Origin: Candidatus Latescibacterota bacterium
Lineage (GTDB): Bacteria; Latescibacterota; UBA2968; UBA8231
DNA length: 64,000 nucleotides
Reading direction: 5' to 3'
Assembly (NCBI GenBank): GCA_022827835.1
Contig: JAJEIO010000008.1
Span: forward strand, 1-64,000
The notes beneath the pieces are model-generated. The model had not been told where the DNA came from, did not search any database, and saw only the letters and a program-made list of their open reading frames with translations. Positions 43,285 through 50,756 of the stretch are shown here, one piece after another (the first letter of the stretch is position 1; each line of letters opens with the position of its first letter). Both the position numbers and the translations under genes were made by a program.

Positions 43285-43329
43285 ATGCTCACCCAAGAAC
43301 AGGTCGATTTCTACTACGAACGTAGCTAG
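43285..43329 (+). pseudogene. PhyH gene 5' fragment (duplication scar)
   Basis: Fourteen codons reading MLTQEQVDFYYERS then stop. They match the start of the intact PhyH gene at 44483 (MLSQKQIDFYREHG). The fragment is the right end of duplication copy A. Confidence 0.8.
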
Positions 43330-43331
43330 TG

Positions 43332-43382
43332 TCCTCGCGCACTAAGCCCCAATTTTTCATCGCTATGTACGCGGGGATTTAA
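43332..43382 (+). pseudogene. 3' fragment of the large surface-protein gene (duplication scar)
   Basis: Sixteen codons plus stop, SSRTKPQFFIAMYAGI, matching the last codons of the gene ending at 42187 (PSRTETQSFIAIYAGI). It is the left end of duplication copy B. Confidence 0.8.
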
Positions 43383-43385
43383 GCC

Positions 43386-43415
43386 TTGACAGGCACTTTT
43401 TTCGGTGCATATATT
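43386..43415 (+). promoter_or_regulatory. Promoter of the second CBM9/DOMON-like gene
   Basis: TTGACA at 43386-43391 and TATATT at 43410-43415, spacer 18. It is the duplicate of the promoter at 42191-42220 with a better -35 hexamer (perfect consensus), so copy B may be the stronger. Confidence 0.7.
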
Positions 43416-43507
43416 GAATCTTTCTATTTCGCTGCGGAACGCGAGAAGTCGCCGGGTTGCCGCATCTTTTCTCCTCCCTAACCCTATCTTTTGGAGGTAG
43501 CTTCACC

Positions 43508-44401
43508 ATGAAAAAGTTCCTCACCACTGCCTTTGCCTCGTTGGGCCTTGTGGTTGCCGCCCAAGCCCACGAGCCGCCGGGCGAGCTGTTGGTCGCCGTG
43601 AATTTTCCCGACGCCAACGTGCCCGTCATCGACGGCAACCCTAGCGAGTGGGCACCTGTGCCCTTGGATCAGTACGGGATTTTCAGCGAATCCCTGTTTT
43701 CGCTCGAAGGCTTTGCCGGCGATAACGTTGCTCGCGGTGCCCTTGACGCTAGTTCGCTGCAGGTCCGCCACATCGTCGGTTGGAACGATGGGACCAACAA
43801 CCTCTATGCCACCACCCGCATTTTCGACGACAGACACGTCACCCAGCGTCAGGACCCGGGCAGATTCTACTGGGATGACAGCGTCGAATACGAAGTCAAC
43901 GCCCAGCATCAGGCCTCCGAGGACCAGAACCAAGGCGACGATGCCACCAACTTTAGCTATAAGTTCGCCTTCCCGGTCTATCAGGAGACCTTTGAGTGGT
44001 ATCGCCCCAACCGCAACCTGCCCTGGCTGACCAGCGGTTCTCAGTGGATCGAGATCGCCCACACCTTCTCGGGCGACGAGTTCGGCGAGAGCACGTACGA
44101 CTACGAGATCCGCATCCTGCCGATCGAGCGGATGCCGAAATCGGAGGAGGCCACTGAAGATCAAGTCGAAATTCACGACCTGACCGAGGGCAGCGTCGTT
44201 CACTTCACTCTGACGATCAACGAAGTCGATGGCGGCGAAGGCGAAGGCGACAACCGCATCGGCCAGTGGAGCACCCAGTCGATTGGGTGCTGCCGCGCAC
44301 TCAACGACCTGTTGCTAACCCCGGCTGATCCCAACATCGACTGGGGCGCGGCGACATCCGTTGACGCCAGTAGCTGGGGCCGGATCAAGTCCCAGTTCTA
44401 A
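43508..44401 (+). CDS. Secreted CBM9/DOMON-like protein B
   Basis: 297 residues, same length as protein A and very similar, including the leader MKKFLTTAFASLGLVVAAQA, VIDGNPSEWAPVPLDQYGIF and the ending WGAATSVDASSWGRIKSQF. Differences cluster in surface stretches (for example LEGFAGDNVARGALDASSLQV), suggesting divergence in ligand contact. The true start is ATG 43508 behind GGAGGT; an in-frame upstream ATG at 43457 lies in the copied leader. The inverted repeat after it has lost its T-run, so transcription may continue into the PhyH gene. Confidence 0.75.
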   Translation: MKKFLTTAFASLGLVVAAQAHEPPGELLVAVNFPDANVPVIDGNPSEWAPVPLDQYGIFSESLFSLEGFAGDNVARGALDASSLQVRHIVGWNDGTNNLYATTRIFDDRHVTQRQDPGRFYWDDSVEYEVNAQHQASEDQNQGDDATNFSYKFAFPVYQETFEWYRPNRNLPWLTSGSQWIEIAHTFSGDEFGESTYDYEIRILPIERMPKSEEATEDQVEIHDLTEGSVVHFTLTINEVDGGEGEGDNRIGQWSTQSIGCCRALNDLLLTPADPNIDWGAATSVDASSWGRIKSQF

Positions 44402-44427
44402 AATTCTCTTTTTTTTAGTTGTCGCAA

Positions 44428-44461
44428 TTCGGGCAGGCTTCGCTACGTGCGGGGCCTGCCC
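44428..44461 (+). terminator. Degenerate terminator after CBM9/DOMON-like gene B
   Basis: GGGCAGG (44431-44437) still pairs with CCTGCCC (44455-44461), but the next bases are AAATGC rather than a T-run, and the outer stem pairs of copy A are lost. It is probably weak or inactive. Confidence 0.5.
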
Positions 44462-44482
44462 AAATGCTACTTAGGAGATTGT

Positions 44483-45349
44483 ATGCTCAGCCAAAAACAG
44501 ATCGATTTCTACCGCGAACACGGCTACCTCGTCGTCGAGGATGTGTTGCGTCCAGACGAGTTGGAGGAGGCCCACGCCATCGTCGATGACTTCGTCGAGC
44601 AGTCGCGGCACGTCTCCGAACAGAGCGGGCACTTCGACCTAGAGCCGGGGCACACCCCCGAAAACCCCAAGGTGCGCCGCCTGAGCGCGCCGGCGAGTTA
44701 TCACCCCTTCTTCGGCGGCTTGATGCGCGACAGCCGCATCCTAGACCTTCTAACGCCCCTGATCGGCCCAGCCATCCGCGCCCAAGGCGACAAGCTCAAC
44801 ATGAAACCAGCCGACGGCGGTAGCCCAGTCGAGTGGCACCAAGATTTTGCCCATTATCCTCACACTAACGACGATTTGTGCGCGGTGGGCATTGCCCTAG
44901 ACGACGCCACGCGAGAAAACGGCTGCATGATGGTAGTGCCCGGCTCTCACCTAGGACCGATCCTCGATCACCACCAAGACGGCTACTTCATCGGGGCCAT
45001 CAGCCCCGACCGCGATCATATCGACCTCACGTCGGCCGTGCCCCTAGAGATGAAAGCCGGTTCGCTTTCCATCCACCACAGCCGCACTTTGCACGGCTCG
45101 GCGCTCAACCGCTCGGGTATGTCCCGACGACTCTTGCTATATCAGTACGCGGCCGTCGATGCCTGGCCGCTCGGCGGAGTGGGCAACTGGGATTCCTTTA
45201 ACGCCAACATTCTGCGCGGCGCACCCACCTACGATTTTCGCCTCGTGTCGATGACGGCTCGCACGCGTATGCCAGCCGGGGCACGCAGCGGCGGCGGCAT
45301 CTACGAGTTGCAAAAGCCGCTGCAAGAAAAAGTATTCGCCGCCGGCTAG
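44483..45349 (+). CDS. Phytanoyl-CoA dioxygenase (PhyH) family protein, canonical
   Basis: 288 residues from the ATG at 44483 behind AGGAG. The full facial triad is present: WHQD (H119, D121) and H204 in TLHGS, with R215 for 2-oxoglutarate. Strand motif ENGCMMVVPGSHLGP. It should be an active Fe(II)/2-oxoglutarate hydroxylase on a small molecule. It sits between the second CBM9/DOMON-like gene and the sugar importer genes, ten bases before the latter, so probably part of the same uptake operon. Confidence 0.85.
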   Translation: MLSQKQIDFYREHGYLVVEDVLRPDELEEAHAIVDDFVEQSRHVSEQSGHFDLEPGHTPENPKVRRLSAPASYHPFFGGLMRDSRILDLLTPLIGPAIRAQGDKLNMKPADGGSPVEWHQDFAHYPHTNDDLCAVGIALDDATRENGCMMVVPGSHLGPILDHHQDGYFIGAISPDRDHIDLTSAVPLEMKAGSLSIHHSRTLHGSALNRSGMSRRLLLYQYAAVDAWPLGGVGNWDSFNANILRGAPTYDFRLVSMTARTRMPAGARSGGGIYELQKPLQEKVFAAG

Positions 45350-45358
45350 ATTCTCACC

Positions 45359-46648
45359 TTGCCGCCGTTTGTTCGCTTGGGGATCGTCGCGGCACTAGCT
45401 GCCGGGATACTCTGGGGCGTCCTCTCCATCCACTGGTACCCGGCCGAAGAGGTGCTAACCATGTGGGTGTATGGCTCGCCGCAGGAAGCCGAGCTGTACC
45501 GCCATGTCGCCGCCGAGTATCGCCAGCAGCACCCAGACGTTCGCCTGCGCTTAGAGGTAGTACCCGGTCGCAGCGTCGTGCAAAAGCTGCTGACGGGCAT
45601 GGACGCTGGGCACGCCCCCGACATCTGCGTATTGCACTGGCGGCAGATGCCCCAAGTAGCTAGCACCGGGCAGCTTTTGCCGCTCGACGACTTGGTGCGG
45701 CGCGACCAGATCGCCACCGGCGATTACTATCCGGTGGGTCTGCAAGCGTACACCTACCATGGCACCCTCTACGGCATTCCGGTCAAAGGCAGCACCATCA
45801 CCTGCTTTTACAACAAAGATCTCTTCGACCGCTACGGCATCAGCTATCCCACCGACGCCTGGACGCTCGACGATCTTCTGGCCAAGGCCAAGGCCCTGAC
45901 CATCGACGAAGACCAAGACGGCCTACCGGACATCTACGGCTGCACTCCGTACGACATCGCCAGCTACGTGTGGAGCATGGGCGGAGACTTCCTCCGGCAG
46001 GAAAACGGGCGCTACGTCTCCAACCTCGACGACCCGCGCGTGGCCCAAGCAGTGCAGTTCTACGTCGATCTCTACTTTAAGCACAAGGTAAGCCCGCCCC
46101 GCCCCGGCGTGCGCAGCGACAACGCCATGAGCACCTTCACCTTTGAGGCCGGGCGCATTGCCATCGGCATCATGGGGCCGTGGATGCTGCCGACCTTTCA
46201 ACTCTTGGACCGCTTCGAATGGGACGCGGCGCTCTTTCCCCAGGGACCGGCCGGCCGGCAGACGCGCTACGCCAGCGTCGGTTTTACCATCTGGAAGGGC
46301 ACGCGCGAGCCAGAAGTTGCTTGGGATGTGCTCAAGCACATGGTCTCGGCCGAGGCGACGACCAAGATGGCCAAGCTGGGCAGCGACCTGCCGCCGCAGC
46401 GCTCGGTGGCCCGCAACACCTACCCGCGAGCAACGACGCCCTATGAAGAAGAGGTCTTCGTGCGCTCAATGGACTACAACGTCCGGCTCTTCCCCCAAGA
46501 ACTGTGGTGGGAAGACCTCTACCGCCGGATGCTCGACGAACTCGATGCCGCCCTCACCGGCCGCGAGAGCGTGGCCGAAGCCCTCGCCGAAGCCCACCAA
46601 GTAACCAACGCCTATCTGCAGCGCATGTACGCCGAAGAAACCCCCTGA
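45359..46648 (+). CDS. ABC transporter sugar-binding protein (family 1)
   Basis: 429 residues. A TTG start at 45359 gives an N-terminal hydrophobic segment (LGIVAALAAGILWGVLSI), a signal anchor or peptide. After it comes the family-1 solute-binding fold: LTMWVYGSPQEAELYRHVAAEYRQQHPDV, GHAPDICVLHW, YGIPVKGSTITCFYNKDLFDRYGI and AFEAGRIAIGIMGPW-like FEAGRIAIGIMGPW. It should capture an oligosaccharide or sugar derivative in the periplasm for the two permeases that follow. TGATG overlap with the first permease. Confidence 0.88.
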   Translation: MPPFVRLGIVAALAAGILWGVLSIHWYPAEEVLTMWVYGSPQEAELYRHVAAEYRQQHPDVRLRLEVVPGRSVVQKLLTGMDAGHAPDICVLHWRQMPQVASTGQLLPLDDLVRRDQIATGDYYPVGLQAYTYHGTLYGIPVKGSTITCFYNKDLFDRYGISYPTDAWTLDDLLAKAKALTIDEDQDGLPDIYGCTPYDIASYVWSMGGDFLRQENGRYVSNLDDPRVAQAVQFYVDLYFKHKVSPPRPGVRSDNAMSTFTFEAGRIAIGIMGPWMLPTFQLLDRFEWDAALFPQGPAGRQTRYASVGFTIWKGTREPEVAWDVLKHMVSAEATTKMAKLGSDLPPQRSVARNTYPRATTPYEEEVFVRSMDYNVRLFPQELWWEDLYRRMLDELDAALTGRESVAEALAEAHQVTNAYLQRMYAEETP

Positions 46649-47592
46649 TGAAGAGTCAAAACAAAGCCGCGTTCTTCTTTCTGCTGCCCAATTTCGTCGG
46701 CTTTCTCATCTTTGCGCTTGGCCCGGTCGTAGTGGCTGCGGGCATGGGCTTCTACCGCTATCAACTCGCCTCGGGCGCACCTGTCTTCATCGGGCTGGAT
46801 AACTTTGCGGATCTAGTGCTGTTCACAAAGGTCGATGGCGAGTGGGTGGCGCGCGACCCATACTTCTGGAAGTACCTCGGCAACACGCTCTTTTTGATGC
46901 TCAACATCCCGCTCGCCATGGTCGGCTCCTTGCTCTTGGCCGTGCTGTTAAACAAAGAACTGCCCGGCCGCATCTTCTTCCGCACCCTGTTCTTTATTCC
47001 CCACCTGTGTACGGGCATCGCCATCTATATGGTCTGGAAGATGCTCCTGACCTACGAGCCAAATGTCGGCATCATAAACGGGCTTTTGTGGCAGGTCTTT
47101 GGGGTGTTGGGGATCGCGCCCGAACGGGCTGCCGCGCTCCTGCCGGGGTGGCTAATCGACGCATCTTGGGCCAAGCCCGCGTTGATCATCATGTTCATCT
47201 GGGCCAGCGTCGGCGGCTACAACATGGTGCTCTACTTGGCCGGCCTACAAAACATCCCACTCGAACTCTACGAGGCCGCTGAAATGGACGGCGCTGGCTG
47301 GTGGTCCCAGCTCATTCACATCACCGTGCCCCAGCTAGCGCCCACGACGTTTTTCATCCTCGTCACCAGTATAATCGGCGGCCTACAAGGCGGCTTTGAA
47401 GCTGCTTATGTAATGACTGGGGGCGGCCCCGAGGGCTCGACGACCACCATGAGCTACTACATCTACACCCAGGCGTACGAGCAGCTAGAAGTAGGGTATG
47501 CCGCGGCGATTTCAATGGTGCTCTTCGCGCTGATTTTCGCGGCGACCTTGCTCAACTGGCGCTACGGCGGCAAGCGGCTGGAGGCCGTATAA
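46648..47592 (+). CDS. ABC sugar permease, MalF/UgpA type
   Basis: 314 residues, six hydrophobic segments. The cytoplasmic coupling (EAA) loop is YEAAEMDGAGWWSQLIHITVPQLAP. The N-terminus FFFLLPNFVGFLIFALGP is typical of MalF-type permeases. A start at 46648 overlapping the upstream stop is preferred to the long upstream frame. Acts with the following permease as the membrane channel. Confidence 0.9.
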   Translation: MKSQNKAAFFFLLPNFVGFLIFALGPVVVAAGMGFYRYQLASGAPVFIGLDNFADLVLFTKVDGEWVARDPYFWKYLGNTLFLMLNIPLAMVGSLLLAVLLNKELPGRIFFRTLFFIPHLCTGIAIYMVWKMLLTYEPNVGIINGLLWQVFGVLGIAPERAAALLPGWLIDASWAKPALIIMFIWASVGGYNMVLYLAGLQNIPLELYEAAEMDGAGWWSQLIHITVPQLAPTTFFILVTSIIGGLQGGFEAAYVMTGGGPEGSTTTMSYYIYTQAYEQLEVGYAAAISMVLFALIFAATLLNWRYGGKRLEAV

Positions 47593-48494
47593 TGGCACGC
47601 TGGCGTCAGTACCAATCAACGGTCCTGATCTATGCGATCTTGCTCCTCGTGCTCAGCGGCATGGTGGTGCCGCTGGTGTGGACCCTGCTCACCTCCTTCA
47701 AGTACAACGTCGATGTGACGCTCGGGTGGATTCCGCCGCGCTGGACAACGGACAACTACACCGGCGTGTTCCGCGCCTTCTCCTTCCTCCGCTACTACGC
47801 CAATTCGCTGTTCATCGCCACCGCCGTCACTGTGGTCCAAGTCGCCACCAGCGCGCTGGCGGCGTACGCCTTTGCCCGCTTGCAGTTCCGGGGCCGCGAC
47901 GTGCTCTTCCTCGGCTATCTATCGACGATGATGATTCCGGCCGATGTGCTGATGATCCCGCAATTCGTGCTGATGAAAAAGATTCCCGAGTGGCTGAACG
48001 CGGTGTTAGCAACGGATTTCTTCAGCGGTTTTCTCTACTTAGAGAGTCACTACATCGGTCATCCAGTGGGGCTAGACAGTTTCTTTGCCCTGATCGCGCC
48101 AGGGTGTTTCAGTGCCTATGGGACGTTCATGCTGCGGCAGTTTTTGCTGGGGATTTCGCGCGAGATCGAAGAGGCGGCGCTCATCGACGGGTGTTCGGCG
48201 TGGGGCGTGTTTTGGCACGTGGTGGTGCCGCTGGCCAAACCGGCGCTGGGGGCTTTGGCGATCTTCACCTTCCTCGGGCGTTGGCGGGCTTTTCTCTGGC
48301 CGCTGATTATGACGGATTCGGATTCTATGATGGTGCTGCCGGTGGGACTGGCCAAGCTGTCGGACCTGTACGTCAACGACTACGGGCTGATTTGCGCGGG
48401 ATCGGTGTTAATGCTCGTGCCGATGATCGCGGTTTTTGTCTTTTTTCAGCGCTGGTTTATCAGCGGGATTCAGCTAGGGGCGGTGAAGGGGTAA
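47592..48494 (+). CDS. ABC sugar permease, MalG/UgpE type
   Basis: 300 residues. EAA loop EIEEAALIDGCSAWGVFWHVVVPLAKPAL, N-terminal LVLSGMVVPLVWTLLTSFK, and C-terminal FFQRWFISGIQLGAVKG, the classical MalG ending. The start codon overlaps the preceding stop. No MsmX/UgpC-type ATPase gene follows, so a shared ATPase must be encoded elsewhere. Confidence 0.9.
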   Translation: MARWRQYQSTVLIYAILLLVLSGMVVPLVWTLLTSFKYNVDVTLGWIPPRWTTDNYTGVFRAFSFLRYYANSLFIATAVTVVQVATSALAAYAFARLQFRGRDVLFLGYLSTMMIPADVLMIPQFVLMKKIPEWLNAVLATDFFSGFLYLESHYIGHPVGLDSFFALIAPGCFSAYGTFMLRQFLLGISREIEEAALIDGCSAWGVFWHVVVPLAKPALGALAIFTFLGRWRAFLWPLIMTDSDSMMVLPVGLAKLSDLYVNDYGLICAGSVLMLVPMIAVFVFFQRWFISGIQLGAVKG

Positions 48495-48555
48495 CCGCAG
48501 CGGCAGCCGCACAGCAGCTAGATAGTTCCGTTTGATATTAATCACGTATCGCGTT

Positions 48556-48648
48556 ATGATTCACATTCGCGTGAACGACCAGTTTCGGGTGTGCTTCCGC
48601 TGGTCGGCTGCCGGTGCGGAAGATGTCGAGATCGTCGATTACCATTAG
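48556..48648 (+). pseudogene. higB remnant (C-terminal third of toxin)
   Basis: Thirty codons ending VEIVDYH then stop. The stretch IHIRVNDQFRVCFRW ... DVEIVDYH is the conserved C-terminal half of HigB/RelE-type toxins (usually ...NDQWRICFRW ... VEIVDYH). Upstream in frame there is a stop at 48523 and no N-terminal two-thirds, so the toxin cannot be made. It is directly followed by an intact higA. Confidence 0.75.
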
Positions 48649-48661
48649 GAACGAAAAGAGT

Positions 48662-48970
48662 ATGTCCAAGCTCAAACCTGTGACGCCTGGAGAATTGCTG
48701 CGAGAGGAGTTTTTGGTCCCCATGGAACTCTCGCAGTATCGCCTCGCCAAAGAAATCGGTGTCCCCGCCCAGCGAATCAGTGAGATTGTAGCCGGTAAGC
48801 GGACCATTACAGCGGATACGGACTTGCGCTTATGTCGCTTTTTCAACCTCTCCAAGGGCTACTGGCTGAGAGCACAGACAGCGTACGACACCGAAGTGGC
48901 GGAAGAAACTCTCGCCGCCGATCTGGCGAAGATCAAGCCGTGGAAGGGCCTGCAATCGGCCGCTGGCTAA
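48662..48970 (+). CDS. higA: HigA-family antitoxin
   Basis: 102 residues. Opening KLKPVTPGELLREEFLVPMELS, helix-turn-helix YRLAKEIGVPAQRISEIVAGKR, and FFNLSKGYWLRAQTAYDTEVAEE are standard HigA. The start at 48662 follows GAAAAGAG; a longer frame from 48614 lies in the higB remnant. With its toxin truncated it is an orphan antitoxin. Confidence 0.88.
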   Translation: MSKLKPVTPGELLREEFLVPMELSQYRLAKEIGVPAQRISEIVAGKRTITADTDLRLCRFFNLSKGYWLRAQTAYDTEVAEETLAADLAKIKPWKGLQSAAG

Positions 48971-49028
48971 CCTGCCTAAATTTGTGCGGGCAAAACTCTG
49001 GATGAGTTGGTGGACGCTTGGCAAGCGA

Positions 49029-49829
49029 CTATTGCGATGGCCTCTGCAAAGCTACTGTGAGCCAAACTGGTAGTGCGGCCCGAGGGTTCTCGTTCCAGTC
49101 CAACAGACGCTCGTCAGTCCCCGACAGATAAGAAGAGTCCTGCCAGAATCTTGAATCCTCGGCAGGACTCTCCAAAATTTGCCGCAAGATGAATCCCGAG
49201 GTTGCCACGGGGTTGAGAATGTCCGCCAATGTCCAGTTGAACTCAAACGTGCCATTCTTCTCATTCTCAATGGGCCCAGTTTTCCAATAGGGCTTCTCAA
49301 CCTCAATCGGTCTAATCTGATCTTTCCAAGGCCGCTGGAACGGATGAATATCATAGAAGACGTAGTGGCCCCCCAGACGCAGGATGCGAAAGATCTCATT
49401 GAAGACCGCGTGCAAATCTGCAATCCAAACGAAGAATCCGTTAGAGGAACATACTAGGTCAAACCCCTCGTCCCCTATAGACTTTAGGTCAGCAGCATCG
49501 GCTTGCACAAAGGCGATAGATAACCCTAGCTGCTCCGCTCGTCTAGCGGCCACTTCTAGCTGCTGCTCAGAGATATCTATCGACGTGACGTTTGCCCCCA
49601 CTCCAGCAAGAGCAAACGCCGCGTAGTTATCGCCGCTGCCAATGACACACACATCCTTGCCCGATATGTTGCCGGCAACCTCGTGAATCAGTTGAAGCGC
49701 GCCACCAGCAAAGCCGAGATTAGGCTCATTGTGGCAACGTTGCCACAATCCATCCTTGTCGCGAAGCTCCTCCCACCGCTTAGCGGCTTCGTTCCAGTGA
49801 CGTCGGTTGGAATCGTGATACTTAGTCAT
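49029..49829 (-). CDS. Class I SAM-dependent methyltransferase
   Basis: 266 residues from the ATG at 49829 (AAGG nine bases upstream); a TTG at 49838 would add three. Motif I is CVIGSGDNYAAFAL, followed by VTSIDISEQQLEVAARRA, FDLVCSSNGFFVW and IFRILRLGGHYVFYD. This is the Rossmann-like methyltransferase fold of the UbiE/small-molecule type. It starts eleven bases after the stop of the PhyH gene and is probably co-transcribed with it, suggesting a two-step modification of one small molecule (inference). Confidence 0.85.
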   Translation of the reverse strand: MTKYHDSNRRHWNEAAKRWEELRDKDGLWQRCHNEPNLGFAGGALQLIHEVAGNISGKDVCVIGSGDNYAAFALAGVGANVTSIDISEQQLEVAARRAEQLGLSIAFVQADAADLKSIGDEGFDLVCSSNGFFVWIADLHAVFNEIFRILRLGGHYVFYDIHPFQRPWKDQIRPIEVEKPYWKTGPIENEKNGTFEFNWTLADILNPVATSGFILRQILESPAEDSRFWQDSSYLSGTDERLLDWNENPRAALPVWLTVALQRPSQ

Positions 49830-49840
49830 TGAGCTCAACC

Positions 49841-50668
49841 TTAATCGGGAACGGGCAGGGCGTCTCGTGTAACCTCCCGAACTTTACCGGGAAACGTCCG
49901 TCCTCTCACCCACATAATCGGCTGACCTTTACCAGCTTTTTCTGGATCAAACCATTCTGCTTGTGCGCTTAAGTAATGCGACACATAGCTGCGTCTAAAT
50001 CGCTGGCTGTAGTTATTGGTGCTTTTGTGCAACAAATGAGAGTGAAACCAAATGACTGCACCGGGTGGAACTTCTACGGCAATGCCGTCCTCGTCGCGGG
50101 CATTGCGGGCCAGTTTGAATTCTGTCTGCTGCGACCCCTCAATATCGTCGTGTTCGGCAATGGCCTGTTTGTGACTGCCGGGAATCACGTATAGGCACCC
50201 GTTTTCGCGATCTGCGGGGTCAATGGCCGTCCAAGTGCCGACGGTCGTCGCGGTTTTGAACCGTTTGCCGAAGTAAAACTTGTCTTGGTGCCACGGGAAT
50301 CCCAAGCCGATTTCGGGAGCTTTCCAAATGAAGAGGTTGTTGATGCCCAGAATGTCCGGACCGAAAATATCGAGGAGCGGATCGGTCAGACGCGGATCCC
50401 GCACGCGGGCGAGGAACTCCGGTATATAGCAACTGGGGTGATGGATCTTGTGCATACCGTAGATCCCAGATCGCGCGTCTTTGCCGTCGCGGACTAGGGC
50501 GTTGCGGTCGATGTGGGCCATGGGCATTCTGCGCTCTCCGGCGACAATGTCTTCGGCCACTTGCCGCAAGTGATCGTTTTCTTCGTATGAAAAGACGTTC
50601 TCGCGCACAAAATATCCATTGCGCTCCCAACGCTGGATTTCGTCGGGAGTCATGCGGAAAGCATTCAT
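49841..50668 (-). CDS. Phytanoyl-CoA dioxygenase (PhyH) family protein, canonical
   Basis: 275 residues with the intact iron site: WHQD (H127, D129) and H214 (HLLHKS), R226 for 2-oxoglutarate. Conserved strand ENGCLYVIPGSHK. Expected to hydroxylate a small molecule. It is the first gene of a pair with the methyltransferase, eleven bases apart. Confidence 0.86.
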   Translation of the reverse strand: MNAFRMTPDEIQRWERNGYFVRENVFSYEENDHLRQVAEDIVAGERRMPMAHIDRNALVRDGKDARSGIYGMHKIHHPSCYIPEFLARVRDPRLTDPLLDIFGPDILGINNLFIWKAPEIGLGFPWHQDKFYFGKRFKTATTVGTWTAIDPADRENGCLYVIPGSHKQAIAEHDDIEGSQQTEFKLARNARDEDGIAVEVPPGAVIWFHSHLLHKSTNNYSQRFRRSYVSHYLSAQAEWFDPEKAGKGQPIMWVRGRTFPGKVREVTRDALPVPD

Positions 50669-50756
50669 TGGGGTAAGCCTCCTAATCGACCTGCTTTGAC
50701 ACGGTTTATGGATATATATAGTCTAAGTAGGGCCTTAGCGGCCCACCAAAAAGCGC

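Larger units (their letters stand above)
42137..44525 (+). repeat. Tandem duplication of a ~1.2 kb unit
   Basis: Copy A runs from about 42137 to 43325 and copy B from about 43332 to 44525, with a period near 1,197 bases. Each copy contains, in order, the last 16 codons of the large surface protein, a promoter, a CBM9/DOMON-like gene, an inverted repeat, and the first codons of a PhyH gene. The outer ends are the intact neighbours; the inner junction (43329/43332) carries both truncated pieces. Confidence 0.85.
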
